NCBI RefSeq assembly: GCF_024362695.1
Contig: NC_065420.1
Coordinates: 9,959,420-10,023,419, forward strand
Length of the DNA: 64,000 nucleotides
From: Pectinophora gossypiella
Lineage: Eukaryota > Arthropoda > Insecta > Lepidoptera > Gelechiidae
Direction of reading: 5' to 3'
Shown: positions 53,101-63,950 of the stretch, piece by piece
How positions within the stretch are numbered: position 1 is the stretch's first letter
Layout: each line of letters begins with the position of its first letter
Translations under genes and position numbers: made by a program
Notes under the pieces: model-generated
Seen by the model: the letters and a program-made list of their open reading frames with translations, nothing else
Database searches by the model: none
Told to the model about the DNA's origin: nothing

Positions 53101-54022
53101 GTAAAATTTATCTTAACTAGTACTTGATGAAGTACAACTTGACTTTACTTTTCTAAACTGATTCTTACGAAATCAATTGTTTCTAAAGTCTTACTTCATT
53201 TAGAAAAATATTACTTAACGCCATTTTGCACTTACAGGAAGAAAACAAGTATTTTTTTTGACAATGTTATCGTCAAAAACTGAAGTAAATTAATATAATA
53301 TTTCTGTTGTAGTAACAATTACTGCGTTCAGCTGTCACATATTAATAGAAAATGAATTTCTCTGTACCATATGTCACCATTTTTTTTATTTGCTGAATAA
53401 TCAATACAAATTTTATTATTATTTTTCTGGTATATTCAAGGCCCTTCTGTTTTTTAACACTTTCTATCGATTTTACACGAGAAACAATCATGCGTTTATA
53501 ATTTCCTGTATGTGAAACGGCGGAATAACCTTTTGTTAAAATAACAACTAATATTTTAGTCGCCATTTTCTTACAGACTTCATTTCTTGTGTTAAAGTAA
53601 ATGTTCGCCATTATATTCTAAAATAAAGATGCGTGAAGTAAAAATCGTTTTAAGTATGACCTGAAGTTTTACTTCGTTAAGTTACAATTGACTCAGTGCA
53701 ATTCAATCCTATAGTCTTAACTAAGTATTGTAGATATCTTCAAGTATACATTCTTGGTATTAAGTGATACTACAAGAATTCTAAGTTTAGAATACGCAAG
53801 AACATTGTCTAAAGTAGGGTTTAAGTCTGACTTAGCGTTGTCTTAAGTCTGTCTTGTATAAGAGTTAAAGTATGTGCCCACTTTTACTAAACTGTGTCTT
53901 CAAGACATCTTGAGGGATATCTTGGAGACATATAAGACTTATCCAAGACAAGGGCTTGATTTAGTCTACTTGCCTTCAAGATATCTACAAATCTCTTTTA
54001 AGACAATCGGTTGCTACTTGGG
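50165..54022. mobile_element. Large non-autonomous transposon (3858 bp), CCCAAGTAGCAA ends
   Basis: The first 12 bases CCCAAGTAGCAA are mirrored exactly at the right end (TTGCTACTTGGG, 54011-54022). The host repeat is continuous at 9.1-9.4 kb (GGGCAGTGGTTTCCC), so the empty site is known: the element added itself plus a 2-3-base duplication (CA or CAC). Both inner flanks (50190-50560 and 53640-53980) are crowded with AAGTCTTA/TTAGTCTT/AAGTATT words and share CTTATACAAGAC. Subterminal repeats plus a 2-3-base duplication recall CACTA/EnSpm elements, but the ends are not CACTA, so the class is open. There is no transposase gene; a minus-strand frame of 89 codons at 53342-53611 is unassigned. Confidence 0.75.
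51038..52771 (+). repeat. 430-base direct repeat inside the large transposon
   Basis: 51038-51471 and 52345-52771 match nearly throughout: ATTTTAAAAATGTACCTATT, AAGTTTTGTGTATGGT.AAAT, AATAATGTTTTTGGTGG, TTGCAAGGGTTCTTCGTATA and AGAAGCGCGGTGATCGTACC. Each copy holds a small palindrome, CAACGGA.AC ... CCGTTGGCAA. The stretch between (51480-52340) includes a retroelement tail at 51829-51866 and unassigned DNA. Confidence 0.8.
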
Positions 54023-54092
54023 CACTGCCCTATTTTTCCCTAAAAAAGTAGCATGGAGAATGCTACACCGACAAGAGCGTGGCTCTTAAATT
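54023..54092 (-). repeat. Right part of the interrupted dispersed repeat
   Basis: CACTGCCCTATTTTTCCCTA, AAAAAGTAGCATGGAGAATG and CTACACCGACAAGAGCG: the reverse of 9165-9232. Confidence 0.8.
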
Positions 54093-54174
54093 TGTGAGTG
54101 AGAGCTTAAGTACTATTTGCAGATGTAAACTGGGCATAAGTATTCCTGTGAACGCGTCCTTTTTGAAGTCACAG

Positions 54175-54310
54175 ATCTGAATAATGCCTGTAATCCCTAA
54201 TGGGATGGGCAGAGCCCTCGAGAAGAGCCACAAGTAATCAAAGACGACTCGCAGTCACTGTTGATACGAAGTCCTAAGGTGGATTGAAGAACCTTATGGT
54301 AACAAAACTA
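54175..54310 (-). repeat. Retroelement 3' tail, GGGATTACGGGCGTGAG family, reversed
   Basis: CCTGTAATCCCTAATGGGAT, GGGCAGAGCC, CACAAGTAATCAAAGACGAC and CACTGTTGATACGAAGTCCT, the reverse of 37095-37180. Confidence 0.7.
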
Positions 54311-54679
54311 TCGATTAGACGATCGCCCATAACAACGACGCAATCCCTAATAATATAAAAATAGCATGCATAAAGTGTGAAAAAAACGGAGATAACCAGA
54401 AAATGTACGTTCTGATAGTGATCGATCAAGCTATTTTTAAATACCTATTTTTTTTTAATTTATTCTAGATGACCGTAACTTCTACGTTATGTTGGACCCG
54501 AGCTTTCAGGTTTCTACATTCATAAATCAGACCATAGTTAACTTTGTTTATTGTTTTGTTTAAATCGGTGGCAGCCCTGATCGTAAAAGGTGTACTTACA
54601 TCGTAATCCCGGCTTGACTTTAAACCAATGACGACTTTATAAGTTTGAATTCATTCAGTACTTTTTTTTGACGTGACTT

Positions 54680-54895
54680 GTTGTAGATTTGCCGCAGATG
54701 GCATTAACTACTTGGCCGGACAAATGGGGAGCGCTGAAGGCTCTCACCCGGGACAACGTTTAAGACAACAGGCCTGAGGGTGCCCAGTTGGGCGCTAAGC
54801 TCGGCTCAGGGCGTCGTCTGAAAGGAAAAATATTTGAAAGAATTAATCGACCCTAGTCGATAGCGATAAGCGCTGATTGAGGGACATTCATTCAG
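54680..54895 (-). repeat. Non-LTR 3' end, reversed copy of 42440-42640
   Basis: TTGCCGCAGATGGCATTAAC, TACTTGGCCGGACAAATGGG, GGGTGCCCAGTTGGGCGCTA, CTCAGGGCGTCGTCTGAAAG and ATAGCGATAAGCGCTGATTG. Confidence 0.75.
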
Positions 54896-54899
54896 TATA

Positions 54900-55735
54900 A
54901 ATTATCTACTTTTTACTGCATAGGTAGTGTCCTGTAGTATCCAGGATTTGTGCCCCGTTAATGGCAAGAGGCTCACTCCCCATGACATGCGCCTGAAACG
55001 TAGCTGGCGGAGTGTGTGTGTGTGTGTTTATACACTTGCCTACTCGTTCGGGGATACAGGCGTGTTGCTATGTAATACATACAATTCTATTTTGTTTGAA
55101 AAAAGAAAAATGAAATGACTAACAAAACAAATCTGTCATAGAACTTTGGCAGACACGCCACGTAGGATAGAAAAAATGTCCCAGTCTACTACACAAAAGA
55201 GAAAAGGTCGATTCGTAGTTTCATAATATTCACGCTTTTAAGCCCTAATGGGGTGGGCAAAGCCATAAGTTGTGATAAATGATAATGGTGAATTTGGTGA
55301 CAGGTGTTCAGACTATCGCCCATTACAAATGGCACAATTCTTGTTTTTACGATATGCTAAAGAAAATAAGCAGCTGGGTCCGTTTTAAGTTTTTATTTTG
55401 TATTACTGTACTAAATCAAAAAATATTGAGAAAAAAAAACTTTTTATCGATGTGCAAAACTTGCGTAAAAACTCTCGTCCGATTATAAATTGTGTAACTA
55501 ACGCCATCTTTGGATACTTATTGAAACTATATTAGTTTGTTCATCGTCTACTAGATGTCGCTAGTTATATTTACTCAAATGGCAACACAATGAACATTAT
55601 GTCAATCATTCATTCATATTTCCGTCTGTCAATTAGCAGCTCAGCTGTCATTTGTAATGTGATTTGCCTGTATATTTTTTCTACTAAATATTCATTATTT
55701 ATGAAATTAAACACCAAAAGTGCTTTTCTATACAC
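54900..55735. other. No recognised gene; short tail scraps
   Basis: A (GT)n run at 55011-55027. 55236-55275 (TAAGCCCTAATGGGGTGGGC) is a scrap of the 37081 tail family. 55500-55610 may be the upstream region of the candidate exon at 55755. Confidence 0.35.
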
Positions 55736-55754
55736 CTAAAAAGTAACAACAAAC

Positions 55755-55773
55755 ATGGGGCTCTGTAATGACG
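55755..55773 (+). CDS. Possible first coding exon (MGLCND), product unknown
   Basis: The ATG in good context (AAACATGG) opens six codons, MGLCND, then one base and a donor GTAAGAA. Upstream 55615-55754 is AT-rich with no ATG in this frame near the start and looks leader-like. Six codons cannot identify a product, and no second exon was found. It may be chance. Confidence 0.3.
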
Positions 55774-55779
55774 GTAAGA

Positions 55780-56635
55780 ATAAACCTTTCTTATTAGATA
55801 CTAACGTAGATAGTCAATCGGAGTTTCGTCATTGTAAACAAGGTAATTAGCTAGTAACTGGTTATTCATGTTATATACTACTCCTATACATATCAGTTTA
55901 AAGTAATTTTATAAGCAAACTTATTCCAAACGGTATTTTTAGTCGATATTTTACCTAATAAACGGTACATACATGTAATAAAGTTACGTATGAGGATATA
56001 GACTTGAAAGGTCTCAACCACTTGTGTGATTTATTTGCATTTAGTTTGATAAACATATTTGTTTTACTGGTTATGAGCCGACCATTTAATGGCGGAACTA
56101 CATAATCCATGTTCGACCTCTAAATAATGTAGCTTAATGTTTATTTACATTAATAAAGTTATCAGACTTTAGTGGGTCAATATAGTGTGTGGAGACATTG
56201 CATCCTATTGTTTGTACCACTCACTATCAGCCTTTAGTACATAATATACCTTCTTATATCAAATCCTAGTCGGTCCTACAAAAACAGAATAACAGCCCAT
56301 CCTAATATTCTGGCCAGGCTGCTCTTGGATAAGCACACACAACTAATACTAAGAAGGAGGCTGCAGGATCTAGCCAACTAAGGCCCAAAATAGGAAGCGA
56401 CACTGGTCGCTTACCTAAAATGATACCAATACACCACAAGAAGTGCTTATTACCCAAGGGTGTAAGATTGCACACAAAAGAAATAAAAAAAACAAATCCT
56501 ACTTCTTACTGTATCCAGCTGTAATGTAAACATAGCTGGCGAGGAAACGGTGCTGCGGTACACCCCTTCCAAACCCCGTCAAGGGTACAGGCCTGATGGT
56601 ATGTTGTTATATCAAATACATATGTCCATTATTGC
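55780..56635. other. No recognised feature
   Basis: AT-rich DNA; nothing recognised. Confidence 0.35.
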
Positions 56636-56637
56636 TT

Positions 56638-56785
56638 GTACAGTCACGAGCATTAATATGTATACACTTTGGTACCATGTCACATAAACTTTTTTGACAA
56701 ATTGAACTGTAAGTCTCACTAAATGTCAAATATGTTAGTGCAACAGAGTCCAAAAGTGGGTACATTATATTGTTCATGACTGTAC
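56638..56785. mobile_element. GTAC-ended MITE, copy 4 (reversed)
   Basis: GTACAGTCACGAGCATTAAT to TATTGTTCATGACTGTAC; nearly identical inside to 32252-32398 (TTTTTTGACAAATTGAACTG, CTCACTAAATGTCAAATATG). Confidence 0.85.
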
Positions 56786-56999
56786 AATATCTTTAGTCAA
56801 CCAAAAAAGCTTCAAGGTATGTTTAAGCCTTAATCTCCATCAATCAATAGATAGATATAATCTACTTAGTAGGCAAAGATGTATATCATTGAAAAAAAAA
56901 AGGGAAAAGGGATTCCCCACCTGTTTAGGATTTAGAATCTTACTGTCTTAAAAGAAATAGTTGAAACTGTAAAAGAAGATACATGTTAAAATATGAACA

Positions 57000-57245
57000 T
57001 ACATACATACATACATAAACTCACGCCCGTAATCCCAACTGGGGTGGGCAGAGCCACAAGTAATCAAAGACAACTTGCAGCCACTGTTGATACGAAGTCC
57101 TAAGATGGATATGATGAACCTTATGGTGATAAGGGATCAGCCTATCGCCCATAACATTAGTCCATCATGTTAGAGGACGCAATCCCTCTGTCGGTTTTTA
57201 CGACATGCCCGGGAAGACAAGCAGCTGAACGTGTTCTATGTTTTT
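57000..57245 (-). repeat. Retroelement 3' tail, GGGATTACGGGCGTGAG family, reversed
   Basis: Starts with (CATA)n, then AACTCACGCCCGTAATCCCA, GGGGTGGGCAGAGCCACAAG, ACTTGCAGCCACTGTTGATA and ATCAGCCTATCGCCCATAAC. It is the longest copy of this tail in the window. Confidence 0.8.
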
Positions 57246-57249
57246 TATT

Positions 57250-58365
57250 TGCTCCCAGAACAGCATAGAAGCAGTTACTGATCTCATAATCTACACTAAA
57301 GAAGAAAATATGAACAAAATCATACAAGTAACTTTGTAATATTTGAATCACAGTGAAAATTAAGATATTAATTTGTCATTAGTCAATCATGTTAAAGAGG
57401 TTAATCTTATTCATGAAATAATAATAGAGTTTTTCTTAAAAGATGTTATATTTATTTTTAATGTAAATTAGTTAAAAACCTTGTAATGAACTGACTATCT
57501 ACAAAGATAGAATAATAACAATATAAATATATTTGTGTTAGGTACTAACAGCTAACTTATAAAAATCTAGCATTCCACCCTCAACTTTGTGCACACATAC
57601 TTCATACAAACTTTCATCCCCTTGGGATGAAGTTCTAAAATTCCTCTCTTAGTGCGCACTTATGTCATGTAAGGAACCATTGAGTAAAATTTCATGCTAC
57701 CAAGCCTAACAGTTCCAGGTGCATTGATCAATTAGTCAGTTATCAAGTGATAGGTTTTTCTTTTTTATAGGTATTTCCATTTATTTAGTTTGTAATATTA
57801 GTTTGTAAAATGGTAATGTGTTTTATGATCTTTATACAAAACAAAATACAGCTTAATATCTATATATGAATGAAATTAAAAACAAACCGGCCTTATTAAA
57901 AGTAAATCTTATAAGGCCATCCATATTATTCGTTTGTAAAAAAAATCTTAATTGTATTATTTTTTTCGTCATACTTACATAAATAACATCCCTAATGGGG
58001 TGGGCATATCCACAAGCAACCAGAAGCCGACTTGCAGCCACTTTTCATACAGAGCCCTAAGATGGATAAAACTTTTATCTAGTAAAGCAAAGTGATATAT
58101 TACAACTATAGAATAGTAATTGTAGTAACAGCGTGACGCTAACACTAGCGGCAAATTACCCTCAATTGCGCGCGCGCACAAGACTCGGCAATTGATCGCC
58201 GCCGTTTATTGTCACCACATGTACTGCTGGACTCGCGAATCTAGTTCAATATATGCCGCTTGCATGGAAAACATAGTAATGTATAAGTAATAGGTAAAAC
58301 AATTCTTCATTAGACCTACTCTATATAATTGAACGATGTCCGTATGGAACTCCGAAATACCCTTC
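57250..58365. other. Mostly unrecognised; tail scrap at 57985-58065
   Basis: 57987-58065 (CATCCCTAATGGGGTGGGCA, GACTTGCAGCCACTTTTCAT) is another reversed scrap of the 37081 tail family. The rest shows nothing. Confidence 0.4.
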
Positions 58366-58369
58366 ACCG

Positions 58370-58600
58370 AATAGGAGGATTTTCCGACAACACTCTTCTC
58401 CGACGGTTAGTTGAACGAAAAAATACTTAGCCGATGGAACGTTTCGCCGAAAATATTATTCATCGACGGTTCGTAGTCCGAATGAATCCTACGACGATAG
58501 AACGGTTCACCGAAAACACTTGTCAGCGACGATTGGTTAAACGAACCAATCTCTCGCCGATAGCACACGTCGTAGGAGAATTATTTTGCCAAATGGATAG
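58370..58600 (+). repeat. Minisatellite, about 62-base period, three-plus units
   Basis: The pattern CCGACAACACT..TCTCCGACGGTTAGT, GCCGAAAATATT..CATCGACGGTTCGT and ACCGAAAACACT..CAGCGACGATTGGT recurs near 58383, 58446 and 58508. It keeps a reading frame only partly (58434-58600), so a protein is unlikely. Confidence 0.65.
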
Positions 58601-58974
58601 TTTTTCTGTTAACTTGAGTACACCCTTAGTTCTTGTAGAAATCATGTTAAAAAAAAAAATTATAAATATTTTTTCTAGTTTTATCCTCATTACTGGGTTC
58701 TTACGCCTTTAAAATGTTCTAGATCTAAAGCAAAGATGTTATATAATAATACATAACATATTATCATTATTTACTTTTTCTTACAGATAAGTAACTATTA
58801 TTTTTATCTCTATTTGTATGTTGCTACCAATCGGATGACAACACGTAAATCATTCGTATGGCGTTTTCTTTCTTGTTAACATGCGACTAGTTAATTAATC
58901 ATGCGCATTAATTCAGCACATTAGTAGCTCTGTCAATGGAAAACATTCTTCAGTAATTTGTCAAACCAGCTACT

Positions 58975-59100
58975 AAGGGGGATGATTCAGACCATGATTC
59001 TGAGTTAATAACAAGTGAAACTTTCGGTCGCAAAATTCATGTTTTTTTAGATTTTTTTTTAAATAATTTTTAATTCTATACTTTTGCGATGTAACTAACA
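58975..59100. repeat. Partial foldback MITE, GTTAGTGACATCG family
   Basis: AGGGGGATGATTCAGACCAT, GATTCTGAGTTAATAACAAG and GTGAAACTTTCGGTCGCAAA form one arm. The right arm is nearly all lost. Confidence 0.65.
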
Positions 59101-59150
59101 CCCGGTGCATGTACATTACGTTTACATGCCGGTAGCCATACAAGTAGGTA

Positions 59151-59343
59151 TGGGTGTTAGTGACACCGTAACGAATACTGAGGGGGATGATCCAGACCAT
59201 GATTCTGAGTTGATATCAAGTGGAATTTGCTGTCGGAAAGTTTATGAAAATTTTTGTGCGGGAAAATTCCACTTGATATCAACTCAGAATCACGGTCTGA
59301 ATCATCCCTCAAAGTTTTCGTTACGATGTCACTAACACCCTGT
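59151..59343. mobile_element. Foldback MITE, GTTAGTGACATCG family, near-perfect arms
   Basis: GGGTGTTAGTGACACCGTAA to AAGTGGAATTTGCTGTCGG is mirrored by GGGAAAATTCCACTTGATAT to GATGTCACTAACACCC. It is the best-preserved copy in the window. Confidence 0.9.
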
Positions 59344-59627
59344 ACTTATATCACATACATAAGGAGCAGTCAATACCTAGCTATAATTATTTTGCTTTCT
59401 TCGTTAATTTGTACCTAATTTCTATACTGATTCTGATTTAGGACTCGAGTATAATTGCGCAGTCCTATGAAATTATATTATAATAGAAGATAATGTTACA
59501 AGTGTACTATATCCTATGTCGAAGGTTGTCTGGAAGATATCGCTCGAAGTGGCCGCCTTTGCCCACCTTAGAATAAGTTTCTCCTGTAAATGTCTTGTTT
59601 TATTTGCAATGTTTCACTAATATTATT
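59344..59627. repeat. Spacer with a non-LTR tail
   Basis: 59515-59610 (GTCGAAGGTTGTCTGGAAGA, TATCGCTCGAAGTGGCCGCC) is a common lepidopteran non-LTR 3' end, also at 47030 and reversed at 24520. The remainder is unassigned. Confidence 0.5.
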
Positions 59628-60012
59628 GTTAGTGACATCGTAACGAAAACTTTGAGGAATGAGTGAGACCATGAATCTGAGTTGATATCAAGTGGAATTT
59701 ATACATTGTTTTAAGTTTACGCGGTTATATGTCTGCTAGTAGAATATTATGGATCTACCTACTCCACTCCAATCTCATCAGTCACCCCGTGATCATGGCA
59801 CTTGCAACAGTGTCGAAATATCGGGAGTCTCATATCCCCATTTAAACGCGGTAAGAACCCGTTATTATGTGTTTTAAGTGAAATTTTCCTTCGCAAAAGT
59901 ATGGAACTGAAAATAATAAAAAAAAAACATGAATTTTCCACTTCATATCAACTCAGAATCATGGTCTGAATCATCCCCCTCAGTATTCGTTACGGTGTCA
60001 CTAACACCCTGT
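59628..60012. mobile_element. Foldback MITE split by another repeat
   Basis: Left arm 59628-59700 (TTAGTGACATCGTAACGAAA to GATATCAAGTGGAATTT) and right arm 59880-60012 (GAATTTTCCACTTCATATCA to GGTGTCACTAACACCC). Between them, 59785-59880 is the GATCATGGCACTTGCAACAG repeat of 7050-7145. Confidence 0.75.
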
Positions 60013-60170
60013 ATATACATATACAGCCCGTTCACATTTTATAAACTTCTATCTTAATAATTACGCATATTCCAGACACCCAAATAAACAATGATAATTA
60101 TTATATCTACTACAAATGGTAGGGTAAACAAGTAGTTAGAGGCAAAATTTTCCAATAACAATTAAGTATT

Positions 60171-60451
60171 GAGGAGCTCGGTGGCGCAGCGGTAAATGCG
60201 CTCTGTCTGCGATTGTTGGAGTTAAGCAACTTTCGCAAAGGCCGGTCATAGGATGGGTGACCACAAAAAAAAAGTTTTCATCTCGAGCTCCTCCGTGCTT
60301 CGGAAGGCACGTTAAGCCGTTGGTCCCGGCTGCATTAGCAGTCGTTAATAACCATCAATCCGCACTGGGCCCGCGTGGCCGATCTCCCCATCCATCCATA
60401 GGGAAAGCCCGTGTCCCAGCAGTGGGGACGTTAATGGGCTGATGATGATGA
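60171..60451 (+). mobile_element. SINE with composite tRNA-like / 5S-like head, copy 2
   Basis: Starts GAGGAGCTCGGTGGCGCAGC, then AGTTAAGCAAC at 60220-60230 and GGATGGGTGACC at 60251-60262 with the same 20-base gap as copy 1 and as 5S genes. The body follows with an A run, CATCTCGAGCTCCTCCGTGC, TTCGGAAGGCACGTTAAGCC and a (GAT)n tail. About 90% like copy 1 at 48343. Confidence 0.8.
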
Positions 60452-60454
60452 TTA

Positions 60455-60840
60455 CAGCATTAGATTTATTTTCATTAGCAAAGAGGTTATTAGGCTATTT
60501 TTTGTTGTTTAGTTGTTACTAATTACACGTTCATTACTCAGAACTACATAAACACATATTTTTTAATGAACTTTGGCTTCCTACACTACAATCTAGTAAT
60601 AATTATAGGATAAGGACATTTGCTATGTCATCGTGACTCGTAACTCCACAGTTCCTTAGAAAATGCACAATAATCTTAGCAACTGTGAATGTATGCATAA
60701 TAACATTACATTAGGTACCTATACCTAAATAAGAAATATTATGATTCATTCAATGTATCACATTTATTGTGGACTAAATCTGGATTGATGTTCGTTATTC
60801 GCATTTCATTAGCTGACAAGATAATGGTTTATTACATATT
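60455..60840. other. No recognised feature
   Basis: AT-rich DNA; nothing recognised. Confidence 0.35.
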
Positions 60841-60844
60841 TAAT

Positions 60845-61145
60845 CTATTTAATATAACATAACATAAACACACAACATAATAACACAACATAACATGTTT
60901 TATTCGTATGTTTATTCCTTGTATATGTTGTTGTGCAATAAAGTATTATTGATTGATTGATTGATTGATAAACAGCCTACTTATATACGTCCCACTGCTG
61001 GACAAAGGCCTCCCCTTAATCAACCGGAGGGGGTATGGAGCATACTCCACCACGCTGCTCCACTGCGGGTTGGTGGAGGTGTGTTTTTTACGGCTAATAG
61101 CCGGGACCAACGGCTTAACGTGCCCTCCGAAGCACGGAATCAGCT
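60845..61145 (+). repeat. Retroelement tail followed by a dispersed lepidopteran repeat
   Basis: 60845-60970 ends TGTGCAATAAAGTATTATTG plus (ATTG)n, a non-LTR 3' end. 60985-61142 (CCCACTGCTGGACAAAGGCC, TCCACCACGCTGCTCCACTG, CCGGGACCAACGGCTTAACG) is a very common moth repeat; scraps occur at 7240, 32722, 45240 and 49282. Confidence 0.65.
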
Positions 61146-61149
61146 TACT

Positions 61150-62085
61150 ATTTAATTTATTACATGTTTAATTCCTTTTTGGTTATGGTTAACACAGACT
61201 GATAGACAACAAAAAAATTGGGAGAACACAATTGTAATGAGTGACTTTCCAGGGTACATTCCTTAAAATCAGTATAGATGGCGCTGTACAGATTTCTTCT
61301 TCGTTTAACCTTATAATTTCATGGATAGCAGACATAATTATGCATCTTTCATCTTTGTATATTGGCTTTTGATTACACCCAGGCACAATTTCATATTCCA
61401 CTCATTATTCTCTCTCTCTCTATTTAAGAGCTGCGCTCTTGTCGGTGGAGTAACCGCCATTCCTCTCTTCTTCCCGCCAAAACCTTCACCTCCGGATACG
61501 ACACGACCTGCACCTTCTCTTTTATTTGTTTCATAAATGTTATCCTAGGTCTACCCCTTCCTCTCATTATTATTCTCTCTACTCATTATTATTCTAATCA
61601 AAATAAAGAGAAGCAACATAGGTAGCAACATCATTCTATACATAAAGTGATCCAAATATCAAGCAACAATTACTTTTATATACGCTTCTGGCATTACGTA
61701 CATTGTATTTTTGAATAATTTTATAATACCAGAGTAATGAGAAAATATGTAATTATCACCTTTAAACTGAACAACGCCATCTATATTGTTTTTGGTGAAC
61801 GTAGCCTGGAAATTCTCTCATTAGAAAAAAAACGACTTCGATTCAAATCTATTTGTAAACAAACCAAAACTCCACTATGTGCTAAAGTTCAGCTTGCGTC
61901 CATAATCTGTAGTTTTTTTTTCTTCCTCAAAAGTCTATAATTCTCAAAAGTCTTATAATCCACAAAAGTCTATAATCATTATCAATTTATTTATAGTCTC
62001 GGCATAATTGTTCTAAAAAAGAATCTTAAATTTATTGCATGTTAGAGGAAAAATCCCAAACACTCTAGCAACAAAAATGTGCTTA
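61150..62085. repeat. Repeat scraps, no gene
   Basis: 61425-61560 (GAGCTGCGCTCTTGTCGGTG, CTTCTTCCCGCCAAAACC, ATCCTAGGTCTACCCCTTCC) is a relative of the left end of the 9140 repeat. 61270-61300 and 61772-61810 carry the GCGCCATCTAT / GGTGAACGTAGCCTGG words seen at 42050. Nothing else was recognised. Confidence 0.5.
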
Positions 62086-62089
62086 TAGC

Positions 62090-63330
62090 AGCATTGGACC
62101 TATTACGATTTGCGTCACAGATTTTTCTCAGTCCAAAGTCCAATTGCGGGGCCATATTACATGGTTGAGTCCAATTAAAACTCAGTAGAACATCAATTTG
62201 GTTTCTACGTTGAAACCATTTCTTGGTTTCGTTAGTCCAAAGTCCAAGTGGCCGTGTTTGTAACGCCTACCTTCACTATCTCAGCCGATAATCTGCAAGT
62301 CATGATCATGTCATATTTATAATATGTTTATCTCTTTTTACTGCCATGCAAAAATGACTTCTAAAAATAGCGGACAGAAGCAAAATTTTGATTGGAAAAA
62401 CAGAAAAATAATAACAGGCTAATTATATCAAAATAGATATTAAATGCGTATGCAACAGATTTTTATGATCGATATAATTAAATTTGGCTATTCTACTTGC
62501 ATTCCTGACAATTATTAATATCTAAAAATCAACATAACAACAGCATTAGAACAGCACTGTTGACGTATTAATAGATAGGTATCTCAAATATTTGTATAGG
62601 TAGAGTTTAGTAAAGGCATTATTACACTATCCGACGCATCGGGTTTAGGAATAAAATGTATGGCGAAATCGTGTCGATGATTCGATGTGCTATTGCACTG
62701 CCCGATCCCGACATTCTCGACATGTAATAAGGCCTTACAAGGCATTGGCCGCATTTGTCAACCTACATTCAGCCTAATGGACTTTGACCTTTGATTTAAA
62801 AATGGAAATAAAAAGCTGTACCACAGTAGTCTAGTGATTCACTTTACGTAACCTAACCTACCTATTGATAATTCCATCCAACGATTAATTGCAGTGAATT
62901 AAAATCAAGCAACATAATTCATTATTCCCAATAAAAATGGTAAATGATGTGACCTTTGCTCTTATTCATTTGTTTTTACATTTTCCTATTTAGGTATTTA
63001 GCTTTACGCAAGTCATAGAAAAATCTCTGCCATTTTCCTGTAATTATTCCTTAGAAACCCTGTTGGACTTCGGACTTCATTGTAGCAAGTCCGGACAAAG
63101 TCCAATTGATACAATCACTGTTATTAGGATCAATGACAAGTGTGTTTGCAGAATCGCTCCAGTTATCGATACAAAATGATACGTTTGATAATACCTAAGG
63201 TTTGGACTTTGGACCGTGATCAACTAAGTGTATTTATGAGTAATATTTCTTATCTATCATTTTCCTTAAGTAAGCTGATTTTTCAGTTCATGGGGAGTCT
63301 AATCTGTTGGACCTATAGGTATATAAAATG
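62090..63330. other. Region with recurrent GTCCAAAGTCCAA words
   Basis: GTCCAAAGTCCAA occurs near 62134 and 62232, ACAAAGTCCAATTG near 63097 and the reverse GGACTTTGGACC near 63201, with GTTGGACTTCGGACTT near 63062. They may mark the ends of an unrecognised element of about 1.2 kb. No gene was seen. 62620-62745 has a weak inverted pair around GGCATTATTAC / GTAATAAGGCC. Confidence 0.4.
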
Positions 63331-63510
63331 CCAAGGTTATCTGTTTTGTTTTGAGTCATAAATTCTCTTGTAAAAAAATACAATTTGAAAACAAAAATAT
63401 TTTGATTTCAACAAATATACCTAGAGTTGAGAAATGACACAAAGTTAATTTGGTTTATAGACACTTCTAGGCGACAACTTTCTGCTGACGCTTCTATACT
63501 TGTTCTTGGC

Positions 63511-63780
63511 TCACGTGGGTAGTGAAGTGAATAACTAACCTCATCATCCTGGTGTCAGTATTACTATTGGGCCGCCAAAGGCCCTTGACATGGTTCATGT
63601 AACTACTACATACTTGATTAGCCGGCATTAGTCCACTGTTTAACATGCCTTTTGAAGCACGGATCATCGGGTGACCATCCTGCAACATCCTAACTAAACT
63701 AGGGATCACAAGGTGATTTTTCTGATATATCCCTACCTGAATAAGTACCCGGGACCTCCCGAGGACCAAGGAGGCCGTTG
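63511..63780 (-). mobile_element. tRNA-derived SINE, GACCTCCGTGG family, reversed copy
   Basis: GGGCCGCCAAAGGCCCTTGA, CATGGTTCATGTAAC, AAGCACGGATCATC, CTAACTAAACTAGGGATCAC and the head ACCTCCCGAGGACCAAGGAG. Internal bases have drifted and the B box is altered. Confidence 0.75.
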
Positions 63781-63950
63781 CTTCTAAACTGGAAGAGAAA
63801 GACTCTTATAAGTGAATAGGAGTTTTTCATTCACTACTTTTCACTCTGGATTGGTCGAATACCTCGATATTGTTTGCTTTCTCCGAATCTGTTTAACTTC
63901 TATGGACAAGGCTAGCCTATTACCATTACCGGGCACATACCCTGGAAACC

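Noticed and set aside
53342..53611. 89-codon minus-strand frame in the 3.86-kb element as a transposase piece
   Set aside because: No catalytic motif or DNA-binding motif; AT-rich DNA gives such frames by chance.
58434..58712. 92-codon frame as a repeat protein
   Set aside because: It follows a minisatellite whose units are not multiples of three and lacks any gene context.
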